A stretch of DNA of 64,000 nucleotides from the NCBI GenBank assembly GCA_963516475.1, contig CAUQBR010000005.1, positions 1 through 64,000 of the forward strand, read 5' to 3'. Shown in pieces: positions 24,250 to 33,484 of this stretch (position 1 is its first letter; the number at the start of each line of letters is the position of its first letter). The notes under the pieces are model-generated. The model did not search any database. It was not told the origin of the DNA and saw only the letters and a program-made list of their open reading frames with translations. The position numbers and the translations under genes are program-made. Source of the stretch: JABCPE02 sp963516475 (GTDB lineage Bacteria > Bacteroidota > Bacteroidia > Flavobacteriales > Weeksellaceae).

Positions 24250-25875
24250 ATGCTAACAGTATCTAATTTATCACTACAATTTGGGAAAAGAGTACTCTTT
24301 GACGAGGTAAATATCATGTTTACCAAAGGGAACTGCTACGGAATCATCGGAGCAAATGGAGCTGGAAAATCTACTTTCCTAAAAATATTGACAGGAAAAC
24401 AAGAGCCTACCACAGGGCATGTAACACTGGAACCAGGTAAGAGAATGTCTGTTTTGGAGCAGGATCACTTTGCTTATGACCAGTTTACGGTTTTGGAAAC
24501 GGTTCTTCGTGGGAATAAAAAATTATTCGAAATCAAAGAAGAAATGGACGCTCTCTACGCAAAACCAGACTTCTCTGATGAAGACGGAATAAAGGCTGGC
24601 GAACTCGGTGTAATCTACGATGAAATGGGAGGATGGAATGCCGAAGCAGATGCACAGACCATGCTGTCTAATGTAGGGATAAAAGAAGATATGCACTACC
24701 AAATGATGTCCGAGCTAGAAAACAAGGACAAAGTAAAAGTGCTATTGGCTCAGGCTTTATTCGGAAATCCAGATGTTTTGATTCTCGATGAGCCTACCAA
24801 CGACCTTGATATTGACACTATTTCTTGGCTGGAAGATTTCCTTGCTGATTATGAAAACACGGTGATTGTGGTATCTCACGACCGTCACTTCTTGGATGCT
24901 GTCTGCACGCACATTGGTGACTTAGACTATTCTAAACTAAACCTTTATACAGGGAACTATTCTTTCTGGTATCAGGCTTCTCAGCTGGCAACGAGACAAA
25001 GACAACAAGCCAACAAAAAAGCTGAAGAGAAGAAAAAAGAATTGCAGGACTTCATCGCGAGATTTAGTTCCAATGTAGCGAAAGCAAAACAAGCTACAGC
25101 AAGAAAGAAAATGATAGACAAACTAAACATCGAAGAAATCAAACCTTCTTCCAGAAGATATCCTGCCATCATTTTTGAAATGGAAAGAGAAGCGGGAGAC
25201 CAGATTTTAGAGATAAAAGGTTTAGAAATCATAAAAGATGGAGAAACCCTGCTTTCGGGCGGAGACCTTAACCTTAAAAAAGGTGATAAAGTGGCTGTAA
25301 TCTCTAAAAACTCATTAGCAGTTACTGAGTTTTTCCAAGTAATCTCTGGAAGCACAGCTCCTGCCAAAGGCGAATACAAATGGGGTGTAACTACTAACCA
25401 AAGCTACATGCCGCTGGACAACACGGAATATTTCCAAGAAAAAGACCTAAATCTAGTAGATTGGCTGAGACAATTTACTAAAAATGACGAGGAGAGACAC
25501 GAAGAATTTGTCAGAGGATTTTTAGGAAGAATGCTTTTCTCTGGTGATGAAGCGCTTAAGTCTTCTACCGTGCTTTCTGGAGGGGAAAAAATGCGATGCA
25601 TGTTCAGCCGAATGATGCTCCAAAAAGCCAATGTTCTTCTAATGGACGAACCTACCAACCACTTGGATTTGGAGAGTATCACGGCACTTAACAACTCTCT
25701 GATGAACTTCAAAGGAAATATCTTGATTTCTTCTCATGACCACGAATTGCTACAAACAGTGTGTAACCGTGTGATAGAAATCACGCCAAAAGGAATCATC
25801 GACAGAGAAATGACTTACGATGAATACCTAGAAGACAAAAAAGTGAAAGAGCTGAAAGAACAGATGTACAGTTAA
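24250..25875 (+). CDS. ABC-F family ATPase, YbiT-like (translation factor type)
   Basis: 541 residues, two ABC domains joined by a basic linker with the ABC-F pattern (QDFIARFSSNVAKAKQATARK). There are no membrane segments, so it is a soluble, ribosome-associated type rather than a transporter. Domain 1 has Walker A GANGAGKST and Walker B VLILDEPTNDLD, but its signature is degenerate (MSELENKDKVKV). Domain 2 lacks Walker A (ISKNSLAVTEFF in its place) yet keeps signature LSGGEKMR and Walker B VLLMDEPTNHLD. The two composite sites are therefore one intact and one dead. The start at 24250 is chosen because the promoter lies after the earlier ATG. Confidence 0.93.
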   Translation: MLTVSNLSLQFGKRVLFDEVNIMFTKGNCYGIIGANGAGKSTFLKILTGKQEPTTGHVTLEPGKRMSVLEQDHFAYDQFTVLETVLRGNKKLFEIKEEMDALYAKPDFSDEDGIKAGELGVIYDEMGGWNAEADAQTMLSNVGIKEDMHYQMMSELENKDKVKVLLAQALFGNPDVLILDEPTNDLDIDTISWLEDFLADYENTVIVVSHDRHFLDAVCTHIGDLDYSKLNLYTGNYSFWYQASQLATRQRQQANKKAEEKKKELQDFIARFSSNVAKAKQATARKKMIDKLNIEEIKPSSRRYPAIIFEMEREAGDQILEIKGLEIIKDGETLLSGGDLNLKKGDKVAVISKNSLAVTEFFQVISGSTAPAKGEYKWGVTTNQSYMPLDNTEYFQEKDLNLVDWLRQFTKNDEERHEEFVRGFLGRMLFSGDEALKSSTVLSGGEKMRCMFSRMMLQKANVLLMDEPTNHLDLESITALNNSLMNFKGNILISSHDHELLQTVCNRVIEITPKGIIDREMTYDEYLEDKKVKELKEQMYS

Positions 25876-25903
25876 TTAACTATTTTATTTCACTATATTT
25901 TCA

Positions 25904-25932
25904 AAGCCACTTTTTTGAAGTGGCTTTTTATA
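25904..25932 (+). terminator. intrinsic terminator of ABC-F gene
   Basis: AGCCACTT/AAGTGGCT stem followed by five T residues. Confidence 0.8.
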
Positions 25933-25962
25933 TGAAAAGTAGATTTTTTTACTTAAATTTAC

Positions 25963-25991
25963 TTGATTTTCAAAATCATTTATTACTTTTG
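25963..25991 (+). promoter_or_regulatory. predicted promoter of coiled-coil lipoprotein
   Basis: TTG (25963-25965), an 18-nt spacer and TACTTTTG (25984-25991), 44 nt before the ATG. Confidence 0.6.
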
Positions 25992-26035
25992 TACCTTGGA
26001 TTTATGTAAAGTATAATCAATAAAAATAGAAATTT

Positions 26036-26476
26036 ATGAAAAAATCATTATTAACATCAGCTTTAGCAGCTGTATTAGTAGTATCTTGCGGAACACAGAA
26101 CGCAAGAGTAAGTGAATTAGAAGCACAAAAAGAGGCTTTAGAATTAAAAACAAAACTTACTAAATTAAAAATCGATTACGAAAAAGAAAAGGCATCAACT
26201 GATGATTTGAGAAATAAAGCTGCTGCTGTAAATTCAAAAGCAGAAACGGCTACTACAGATTTCAGCACATCAGACGCAAAAGCTACCGCTAAAGATGCGA
26301 AACAAACGATGAAGGTTCTAAAAGAAACTGAAAAAATAAACAGAGACTTGGCATCTAGCGAGAAAAAACTTCACAAATTGGAGAAAGAAATCGCCAAAGT
26401 GCAAGGTCGTTTAGATCAACTGAACCAGCAAGTAAAAATCGTAGACAAAAACACTGCTGAAGCTGAAAACAACTAA
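26036..26476 (+). CDS. coiled-coil lipoprotein
   Basis: 146 residues. The lipoprotein signal ends in VVSC (Cys about residue 18). Almost all of the mature protein is heptad-rich helix (KLTKLKIDYEKEK, EKKLHKLEKEIAKVQGRLDQL), rich in Lys, Glu and Ala with no Pro or aromatic core. It is probably an elongated, membrane-anchored helical protein in the envelope, somewhat like Lpp in style but unrelated in sequence. The family is not recognised. It is a single-gene unit bounded by its own promoter and terminator. Confidence 0.8.
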   Translation: MKKSLLTSALAAVLVVSCGTQNARVSELEAQKEALELKTKLTKLKIDYEKEKASTDDLRNKAAAVNSKAETATTDFSTSDAKATAKDAKQTMKVLKETEKINRDLASSEKKLHKLEKEIAKVQGRLDQLNQQVKIVDKNTAEAENN

Positions 26477-26482
26477 ATTATA

Positions 26483-26508
26483 AAGTCCTCAAATTGAGGA
26501 CTTTTTTA
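26483..26508 (+). terminator. intrinsic terminator of lipoprotein gene
   Basis: AAGTCCTC/GAGGACTT stem with a short AT loop, followed by six T residues. It may also serve the converging antiporter transcript. Confidence 0.85.
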
Positions 26509-26510
26509 GT

Positions 26511-27809
26511 TTATGAAATTTGATTTTGTTTTCTATTTTTAATGATAATAAAAAACACCACAAAGAAAAACAGAAAATGCAAATACCAAGCATTTTTCAG
26601 CATTTCTAAATAATTTACTTTATTCTCGCTGAGTTTTATTAAAATCAAAACCTGCGCTCCATAAGGGAGAATTCCCTGAACGATACAAGAAAAAATATCC
26701 AATACAGATGCCGAAAACTTGGGACTTAAATTATATTTTTCGGTGATATTCTTTGCTACTTTTCCTGAAAGAACTATCGCAATAGTGTTATTCGCAATCG
26801 CTGCATCGATGAGACTTACCAAAAATCCCATTCCGAAATAGGCCGATTTTTGCCCGCGTATCATTTGTTTTACTTTATTTAGTAAGAATGTGATTCCTCC
26901 CATGTTTTCTACAATTCCCGCCAGTCCGCCAGTCAGTAAAGCCAAAAGAAAAATCTCATTCATATCCGAAAAACCTTCATAGATTTTATTCGCAAAATCC
27001 AGCCAAGAAAGGCTTCCCGTCGAAATACCGATAATTCCGCTGATAAGAACTCCCACAAGCAGCACCAGAAAAACATTCACACCCAAAACCGAAAGCACAA
27101 TCACCAATAAATACGGGAAAATGAGCCAAATGGAAGGACTCCCTGAAGCTTGGTTTTCTAAAACCGAAGAAGAATTTCCGCCCAAGAAAATGAAAATCAC
27201 CGCCGCTATCACCGCCGCAGGAAACGCAATCATGATATTAGTCCTGAATTTATCTTTCATCTGACAGCCAAGACTCTGCGTAGCTGCAATAGTCGTATCC
27301 GAAATAAAAGAAAGATTGTCCCCAAACATAGCGCCACAGAGCAGACTCGCCGCCACTACATTGATATCCGTTTGTGTATTTTCTGCAAAGCCCATAACTA
27401 TCGGCGTAAGAGCCACTATCGTCCCCACAGAAGTCCCTGCCGAAACGGATAAAAACGATGCCATCAGGAACACGCCCAAAGGAATATACTGCGCAGAAAA
27501 ATACTGCGACCCGAAATATACCACTGCATCTATGCTCCCTGTCGCCTTAGACACCGCCGAAAAAGCACCCGCAAGAAGATAGATAATACACATAGTGATG
27601 ATGCTTTCCTCACCGCAGCCTTTCATGAAGAATTTTAGTTTTTCTTGAAAACTGGCTTTTGGGAGTAAAAATGCAGAAATCACTCCGCAGAGTGCTGCCA
27701 CAGAAGCTGGAAAAGCATAGAAATCATCAAGAATAATTCCGCTTCCCAAAAATATAATCACAAACACCAAGAACGGAAGCAGTGCAACACCAGATTGAGT
27801 ATCTTTCAT
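26511..27809 (-). CDS. NhaC-family Na+/H+ antiporter
   Basis: 432 residues and about eleven or twelve transmembrane helices. The family core SAGTSVGTIVALTPIV and GAMFGDNLSFISDTTIAAT is present near residues 120-180, and a second repeat has NNTIAIVLSGKVAKNI. It is expected to export Na+ in exchange for protons at the inner membrane. Its ATG overlaps the stop of the upstream glycosyltransferase gene by one base (TAATG), so the two are translationally coupled. The ion specificity is inferred from the family only. Confidence 0.9.
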   Translation of the reverse strand: MKDTQSGVALLPFLVFVIIFLGSGIILDDFYAFPASVAALCGVISAFLLPKASFQEKLKFFMKGCGEESIITMCIIYLLAGAFSAVSKATGSIDAVVYFGSQYFSAQYIPLGVFLMASFLSVSAGTSVGTIVALTPIVMGFAENTQTDINVVAASLLCGAMFGDNLSFISDTTIAATQSLGCQMKDKFRTNIMIAFPAAVIAAVIFIFLGGNSSSVLENQASGSPSIWLIFPYLLVIVLSVLGVNVFLVLLVGVLISGIIGISTGSLSWLDFANKIYEGFSDMNEIFLLALLTGGLAGIVENMGGITFLLNKVKQMIRGQKSAYFGMGFLVSLIDAAIANNTIAIVLSGKVAKNITEKYNLSPKFSASVLDIFSCIVQGILPYGAQVLILIKLSENKVNYLEMLKNAWYLHFLFFFVVFFIIIKNRKQNQIS

Positions 27810-28897
27810 TATTTTTCGTTAAATTTTAGCGAATTTAAAATAATTTTCTCTAACTGTAAAACTATTTTCTCTTTTGTGAAGTTTTCAAAAGAATTTTCAG
27901 AAATATTCGCAGAATCAGAAAAAATCTGCTCTATATTTTCATTTTCTTTAATGATAAAAGGACAGCGAGACAAATACACCGCAGGAAACACCGCAGGTTT
28001 CATAAATCTGACCGCATCGCCGATATTTCCTGACATTTTCGTCTCTCCATAAATTTCCTCCATTCCAAAAAAAGAAGTTTTCATTTTCAAAGGACACCAG
28101 AGGAAATCCGCCTTTTCCAGATAGTTTTCAAAAATATTTTTAGGAATTCTCTCTCGGAAATATTCTATTTTTATATTCTGCGGTAGCTGTTTTTCAGATT
28201 CCTGTATCTTCGCAAGTTCCTCCTCGCCTGCTTTTCCGAGGAAAACGATTCTACACAGAATATCTTTTTTAAATCCTTTTAGATGTTCCATTATTTTGGA
28301 ATAATCTCTCCGCTTTTGGGAAACTTCTCCAGGGACAATGATAAGTTTTTCCTCTGATTTTTCGGTAGTTTTCGGCTTTTCTCCAAAGAAAACAGGCAGA
28401 AAATGCGTTTCCCTTTTCGAATGCTCTATATCCAAGGTTTTTTCTAAATTTTCATCAAGAACCCAAATCAATTTTGCGTTTTTATAAACTTCCGATTTGG
28501 ACAAAAGCCCTTCTTTCAGAAGCAGTTTCATTCTAAAAGTAAAATCCTTTTCCAAGATATTTTTCAGCAAAACTTTTCGCGGAGCTTCTATAAAATTAAG
28601 ATTATGGCAGATAATCGCCGCAGGAAATTTTTCCGTGATTTTTTTGAAAATATGAAAATAGCGATGCGCCGTTCCTATTATCACCAAATCGTACGACTTC
28701 CCTTTCAGCTTTTCTAAAAGATTTTCAGGCTCGGTTTCTATAATGTTTTCTATTTCAGAAGAATCCAGCCTGTTCAAGATTTTTTTTGAAAAATAAAAAT
28801 CCACAGAAAATTTCTCTGAATTTTTGGTTAATTCTGCAAAATTTTCCGCAATCTCGGCGTGAGTATCTATTTCTATATAGGCAATTTGTTTTTTCAC
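27809..28897 (-). CDS. putative glycosyltransferase (GT-B-like)
   Basis: 362 residues with no membrane segment. The N-terminal half resembles a Rossmann acceptor domain (QIAYIEIDTHAEIAENFAEL). The C-terminal half has a nucleotide-sugar-domain look: KLIIVPGEVSQKRRDY, CRIVFLGKAGE, FENYLEKADFLWCPL and YGETKMSGNIGDAVRFMKP. The last motif resembles the E-x-x-G donor loop of GT4-like enzymes. It lies 7 nt after a GT2 gene and overlaps the antiporter gene. The sequence is very Lys/Phe-rich. Family assignment is tentative and the acceptor is unknown. Confidence 0.65.
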   Translation of the reverse strand: MKKQIAYIEIDTHAEIAENFAELTKNSEKFSVDFYFSKKILNRLDSSEIENIIETEPENLLEKLKGKSYDLVIIGTAHRYFHIFKKITEKFPAAIICHNLNFIEAPRKVLLKNILEKDFTFRMKLLLKEGLLSKSEVYKNAKLIWVLDENLEKTLDIEHSKRETHFLPVFFGEKPKTTEKSEEKLIIVPGEVSQKRRDYSKIMEHLKGFKKDILCRIVFLGKAGEEELAKIQESEKQLPQNIKIEYFRERIPKNIFENYLEKADFLWCPLKMKTSFFGMEEIYGETKMSGNIGDAVRFMKPAVFPAVYLSRCPFIIKENENIEQIFSDSANISENSFENFTKEKIVLQLEKIILNSLKFNEK

Positions 28898-28904
28898 AAA
28901 GTTT

Positions 28905-29738
28905 TCAGAATTTTTTTAAAATTTCTCTCCATCGCAGGTTTCTTATGTATTTTATTTCCTCGCGGGAGAGTTTTCTATCTTGTTTTTGGTTCAGGAAAGT
29001 TTTCATCGTGATAAAAAACTCTGAAAGACTTCTATTCTTAAACGAAGACTTTGCCGAGGAGATGAATGCCAGAGGAAAATCCAGCCCAATGTTATAGAAA
29101 TATTCGCCAAGTTTTTTTGCTTTTGCATTTTTGTATTTATATGCCGTAGGACGCAGATGCTTTACCCAAAGGGATTTACTCGTAATCACCTGATATCCAT
29201 GCATCTGGCAGAGCATCACATCGATATTATCCCAGCCTAAAACTTCCCGAAGACCTCCCATCTGTAAAAAACATTCCTTACGATATGATTTTATCGGGCC
29301 TCGGACATGATTTTTAGAGGAAATATTCTCGAAAACCCAGTTTTCATCTTTTTTAATATAAACTAAACCCGAAACCATTCCTGCTTTTGGATTTTCTTCA
29401 TAAATCTTGTTGATTTCCTCCAAATAATTCTCAGGAAAGATAATATCAGCATCAAATTTACAGATTACATCAAAATCATCTAAATTCTGCGAAGAAAGAC
29501 CTTTGTAAAATGTAGAAACCACCTTCGCGCCAGGCGAATGGGCAGATTTTTCTAAATTAATGAGCTGAAACTGCTTCTTATCTATAAATCCCTCTACCAT
29601 TTCCCTCGTTCCATCCGTGGAGCCATCATTCACGATGATGCAGGTAAAATCCTGAAACCCTTGTGATTTCAGAGAATTTAGCGTGAGGAGAATATTTTCT
29701 TCCTCGTTATGCGTGGGAATGATGATTAAAAATTTCAT
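28905..29738 (-). CDS. glycosyltransferase family 2
   Basis: 277 residues. The GT-A fold starts FLIIIPTHNEEENILLTLNSL, with the nucleotide-binding DGSTDGT motif and the DxD-like FDADI near residue 95. Two charged segments take the acceptor side. No transmembrane anchor is seen. It is the first gene of a three-gene unit with the next glycosyltransferase and the antiporter. The sugar transferred cannot be read from the sequence. Confidence 0.9.
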   Translation of the reverse strand: MKFLIIIPTHNEEENILLTLNSLKSQGFQDFTCIIVNDGSTDGTREMVEGFIDKKQFQLINLEKSAHSPGAKVVSTFYKGLSSQNLDDFDVICKFDADIIFPENYLEEINKIYEENPKAGMVSGLVYIKKDENWVFENISSKNHVRGPIKSYRKECFLQMGGLREVLGWDNIDVMLCQMHGYQVITSKSLWVKHLRPTAYKYKNAKAKKLGEYFYNIGLDFPLAFISSAKSSFKNRSLSEFFITMKTFLNQKQDRKLSREEIKYIRNLRWREILKKF

Positions 29739-29749
29739 GAAAAAAATTC

Positions 29750-29797
29750 ATACAAAAAGACTGCTCCCAAGAGTTTCCTTATGGAACAGCCTTTATT
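29750..29797 (-). terminator. intrinsic terminator of SIMPL gene
   Basis: An 11-bp stem with two G-T pairs (AAGGCTGTTCC/GGAGCAGTCTT) is followed on the minus strand by a T run. Confidence 0.7.
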
Positions 29798-29805
29798 CTT
29801 GATTT

Positions 29806-30516
29806 TTAGTCTAATTGATATTTTATATTAACAGTCGCAGAGAATCTCATTTTCTGAAAGTCAAGTTTTCTTAAAAATTCTTCTGAAGCAGAAATTTTTG
29901 ATACTTCTATTGGATCTCTTCCTCTATAATATACTAACGGCTCTTCTCCATACATATCTTGTGACTCATTTGCATAAATATATAAAGCCTTCCCTGCTTT
30001 TTGGTTAAGAGGTTTTACAAGTTTATCGGCAGTTATTCTTGAGCTTTTTACCGCTTCTGATTTTAATTCCAGCAAAAGTTCCTTATATTTAGAATATTCT
30101 ACTTTTTCTACTTCTGTATTAGAAATCCCTGCTTCCTCCAAACTGATAAGAACATTTCCCAAGGTGTAGGCGGCGTCCCTTACAAGAAGAGAATATTTTT
30201 TAGTTTTTAGAATATTCTGTCCTTTTAAAAAATATTTTTTAAAATCACTAGAAAACCCCAAAACTGACAAATCCTTGTCTGTATTTATTTTTAATTTCTT
30301 TAAAATCGTTTCTAACTGCTTTTCCTGCTCTTCTACCGACTTTTTATTTTTAGAATCGGCTTCGTTCAGGGTAATGGAAACATAAATCCTATCAGGAACC
30401 ACCAGCGTATCTACTGTGGCTACTACCTCGATGTAGGGCTGGTCTAAAAAATTTTTCTGTGCAGAAAATAAATTCCACACGAAAAACATCACAAAAATTA
30501 AAAAACTCTTTTTCAT
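29806..30516 (-). CDS. SIMPL domain (DUF541) periplasmic protein
   Basis: 236 residues with a signal peptide ending LFSA (about residue 19). The mature protein starts with PYIEVVATVDTLVVPDRIYVSITLNE, the usual opening of SIMPL/DUF541 proteins. It has alternating strands and a helical segment (LKSEAVKSSRITADKLVKPL). The family is named for a mouse signalling protein, and bacterial members such as BP26 are periplasmic; the function in flavobacteria is unknown. It is a single-gene unit. Confidence 0.87.
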   Translation of the reverse strand: MKKSFLIFVMFFVWNLFSAQKNFLDQPYIEVVATVDTLVVPDRIYVSITLNEADSKNKKSVEEQEKQLETILKKLKINTDKDLSVLGFSSDFKKYFLKGQNILKTKKYSLLVRDAAYTLGNVLISLEEAGISNTEVEKVEYSKYKELLLELKSEAVKSSRITADKLVKPLNQKAGKALYIYANESQDMYGEEPLVYYRGRDPIEVSKISASEEFLRKLDFQKMRFSATVNIKYQLD

Positions 30517-30533
30517 AATCTATTTTATTTTTT

Positions 30534-30541
30534 CAAAAATA
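30534..30541 (-). promoter_or_regulatory. predicted promoter -7 box of SIMPL gene
   Basis: TATTTTTG on the minus strand, 17 nt before the ATG. Confidence 0.5.
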
Positions 30542-30575
30542 TAAAATTTTAAAATTAATCCAAACCTCATCTTTT

Positions 30576-33407
30576 CTAATGCGCCTCCAGCCAGTTGTTT
30601 CCTACACCCACTTCCACGATTAAAGGAACTTTTGTCTTCACTGCGGATTCCATTTTCTCTTTTATCAGAGCTTTTATCGGTTCTATTTCTTCCTCTGGCA
30701 CCTCGAACAAGAGTTCATCATGAACCTGCAAGAGCATTTTTGTTTTAAAACCGCCCTCGGACAGGGCTCTATCTATATTTATCATCGCTACTTTTATGAT
30801 ATCGGCTGCACTCCCTTGGATAGGCGCATTTACAGCGTTTCTCTCAGCGTGTCCTCTCACCACGAAATTATTAGAATTAATGTCTTTCAAATGCCTTTTT
30901 CTCCCTAAAATAGTCTCCACAAAGCCGTTTTTTCGTGCTTTTTCCACCTGCTCGGTCATGAAGATTTTTAGTTTCGGATAGTTTTCGTAGTAGGAATCTA
31001 TCATCTGTTTCGCCTCCGTTCGCGAAAGTCCTGTCTGCTCCGCCAATGCAAAAGCTCCCTGCCCATAGATAATCCCGAAATTCACGGTTTTGGCTTGGCT
31101 TCGCTGGGTTTTATCTACTTGGTCAAGTGGAATTTTGAACAATTTAGAAGCCGTAGAAGCGTGGATATCTTCGCCGTTTTGGAAGGCTTTTATCATATTA
31201 TCCTCGCCAGAAAGTTCGGCTATCAGCCTCAGCTCTATCTGCGAATAATCGGCTGAAATGATTTTCTTGCCTTCCTCCGCCACGAAAGCTCCACGAATCT
31301 GCTGTCCTCTGGCTGTTCTGATAGGGATATTCTGCAAGTTAGGATTTAGGCTGGAGAGCCTTCCCGTGGCCGCCGTAGTCTGCGAAAAAGTGGTATGCAC
31401 CCTATTATCCTTTGGTTCTATTTCAGATGGTAGCGCATCTACATAGGTGGATTTTAGTTTTTGATAAGTTCGGTATTTTAGAATGTGCTGAATAATCTCA
31501 TGTTTATAAGCGAGTTTCTGCAAAACCTCCTCCGATGTGGAATACTGCCCTGTTTTGGTCTTTTTCGCCTTTGGGTCTAATTGTAATTTCTCGAAAAGAA
31601 TTTCGCCTAACTGCTTGGGAGAGTTCATGTTAAACTCCTCACCAGAAAGCTCAAAAATTTTCTGTTCCAGCTCTCTAAGGTCGTTTTCTAAATCCACACT
31701 TTCCTTAGAAAGCCAGTCTGTATCGAGCGAAATACCCGCCAGCTCCATCTTTGCGAGGATTTTCATCAGCGGCATTTCTACTTTATGGAATAGTTCTTCT
31801 AGATTTTCCTTTTTCAGCTGTGGAGAAAAAACCTCATAAAGCTGGAAAGTAACATCCGCATCCTCCGCCGCATAATCGGTCTGAGTTTCTATGCTAACTT
31901 CCCTCAGTGTTTTTTGGTTTTTGCCTTTTTTACCAATCAAACTTTCTATGGAAATGGGCTGATATTTTAGGTAAATTTCTGATAAATAGTCCATTCCGTG
32001 CCTTCCGTCTGGATTTAGCAGATAGTGAGCAATCATCGTATCAAAAAGCTCTCCTCTAATCTCCACATCGTACTGCGCAAGGATTTTATAATCAAATTTA
32101 AAGTTGTGCGCTATCTTCAGAATCTCCTCGCTCTCAAAAAACGGTTTGAAAATATCCAACACCGCGAGGGCTTCCTCCCTATTTTCAGGAATGGGAACAT
32201 AGTACGCCAAGCCTTTTCGGTAAGAAAAACTCATCCCGATAAGTTCCGCCTCAAATTCATTGAGCGAAGTCGTTTCCGTATCAAAACAAACTGCCTTTTG
32301 TCCCAATAAATTTTGCACCAATATTCTCTGAGCCTTCTCATTATCAATGAATTGATAAAGATGATCCGTGTTTTCTATCCCTGCATAAGAAGAAAACAGA
32401 GATGCCTCCTGCGAATCCTCATAGTTAGCAAAAAGATCCAGTTGAACGGCCTCCTGACCAGCATTTTTTGCCTTCGGTGTTGCTTTTTCTGCCTCTGATG
32501 CTTGATTTTCCGCCTCAGAATGGAAAATTCTATACAGATTTTCGTACAATCGTTTGAATTCTATTTCATCAAATATCTCTTTCAACTTCGGAAAATCAGG
32601 CTTTTCTAAATGATATTTCTCGTGTTCAAACTCCACTGGAACATCTGTAAGAATGGTCGCCAGTTTCTTTGACAAAAGCCCTCTCTCTGCGGAATTTTCT
32701 ACCTTTTCGCGGAGTTTCCCTGTGAGCTTATCCGTATTCGCCAAGAGATTTTCCATAGAACCAAACTCTTGGAGGAATTTCTTCGCGGTCTTCTCTCCTA
32801 CGCCTTCCAGTCCAGGGATATTATCCACCGCATCGCCCATCATTCCAAGGAAATCTATCACTTGTTTAGGGTCTTGTATCTCGTATTTTTCTAAAACTTC
32901 TGGAACTCCCAAAATCTCCACGCCGCCACCTTTACTGGCTGGTTTGTAAATTTTAATATTCTCGGTAACGAGCTGTGCAAAATCCTTATCAGGCGTGACC
33001 ATAAAGACCTGATAATCTTGTTTTTCTGCCTTCACAGCGATAGTTCCTATCACATCATCCGCCTCATAGCCCTCCATTCCCAAAATAGGAATGTGCATCG
33101 CCTCCAAAATCTGATGGATATACGGCACAGCAATTTTTATCGCTTCAGGAGTTTCGGCTCTATTGGCTTTATATTCAGAAAAATCTTCGGTGCGGACATT
33201 GGCTTTGCCGACATCAAAAACCACAGCCAAATGCGGCGGATTTTCTCGTTTTATCAGTTCAATAAGTGAGTTTGTAAAACCAAATATCGCCGAGGTATCC
33301 AGCCCTTTGCTGGACAGCCTTGGGTTTTTAATAAAAGCGTAATATCCTCTGAAAATCATCGCATAAGCATCTATCAGATAGAGCCTTTTGTCTTCGTTCG
33401 TAGTCAT
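30576..33407 (-). CDS. polA: DNA polymerase I
   Basis: 943 residues from MTTNEDKRLYLIDAYAMIFR. The 5'-nuclease domain (about 1-290) has GYEADDVIG and GDAVDNIPGLEGVGEKTA. The 3'-5' proofreading domain keeps its acidic triad (CFDTETTSLN). Polymerase motifs A (DYSQIELRLIAELSG), B (RSQAKTVNFGIIYGQG) and C (LLQVHDELLFEVP) are complete. It processes Okazaki fragments and fills repair gaps. An ATG 15 codons upstream lies ahead of the -7 box at 33412-33419 and is rejected. That box ends 4 nt before the chosen ATG, so the mRNA may be leaderless. Confidence 0.97.
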   Translation of the reverse strand: MTTNEDKRLYLIDAYAMIFRGYYAFIKNPRLSSKGLDTSAIFGFTNSLIELIKRENPPHLAVVFDVGKANVRTEDFSEYKANRAETPEAIKIAVPYIHQILEAMHIPILGMEGYEADDVIGTIAVKAEKQDYQVFMVTPDKDFAQLVTENIKIYKPASKGGGVEILGVPEVLEKYEIQDPKQVIDFLGMMGDAVDNIPGLEGVGEKTAKKFLQEFGSMENLLANTDKLTGKLREKVENSAERGLLSKKLATILTDVPVEFEHEKYHLEKPDFPKLKEIFDEIEFKRLYENLYRIFHSEAENQASEAEKATPKAKNAGQEAVQLDLFANYEDSQEASLFSSYAGIENTDHLYQFIDNEKAQRILVQNLLGQKAVCFDTETTSLNEFEAELIGMSFSYRKGLAYYVPIPENREEALAVLDIFKPFFESEEILKIAHNFKFDYKILAQYDVEIRGELFDTMIAHYLLNPDGRHGMDYLSEIYLKYQPISIESLIGKKGKNQKTLREVSIETQTDYAAEDADVTFQLYEVFSPQLKKENLEELFHKVEMPLMKILAKMELAGISLDTDWLSKESVDLENDLRELEQKIFELSGEEFNMNSPKQLGEILFEKLQLDPKAKKTKTGQYSTSEEVLQKLAYKHEIIQHILKYRTYQKLKSTYVDALPSEIEPKDNRVHTTFSQTTAATGRLSSLNPNLQNIPIRTARGQQIRGAFVAEEGKKIISADYSQIELRLIAELSGEDNMIKAFQNGEDIHASTASKLFKIPLDQVDKTQRSQAKTVNFGIIYGQGAFALAEQTGLSRTEAKQMIDSYYENYPKLKIFMTEQVEKARKNGFVETILGRKRHLKDINSNNFVVRGHAERNAVNAPIQGSAADIIKVAMINIDRALSEGGFKTKMLLQVHDELLFEVPEEEIEPIKALIKEKMESAVKTKVPLIVEVGVGNNWLEAH

Positions 33408-33411
33408 GGAA

Positions 33412-33419
33412 CAAAGATA
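33412..33419 (-). promoter_or_regulatory. polA promoter -7 box, 4 nt before the start codon
   Basis: TATCTTTG on the minus strand, followed by TTCC and the polA ATG. Confidence 0.5.
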
Positions 33420-33426
33420 AAACAAA

Positions 33427-33459
33427 TTGATAATATTCGGTCTTTTTTTCATAATTTTG
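33427..33459 (+). promoter_or_regulatory. predicted promoter of the small Cys-rich gene
   Basis: TTG (33427-33429), a 22-nt spacer and TAATTTTG (33452-33459), 25 nt before the ATG at 33485. It diverges from the polA promoter. Confidence 0.5.
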
Positions 33460-33484
33460 GATTTCGTTTAAAATTTTTAAAATT

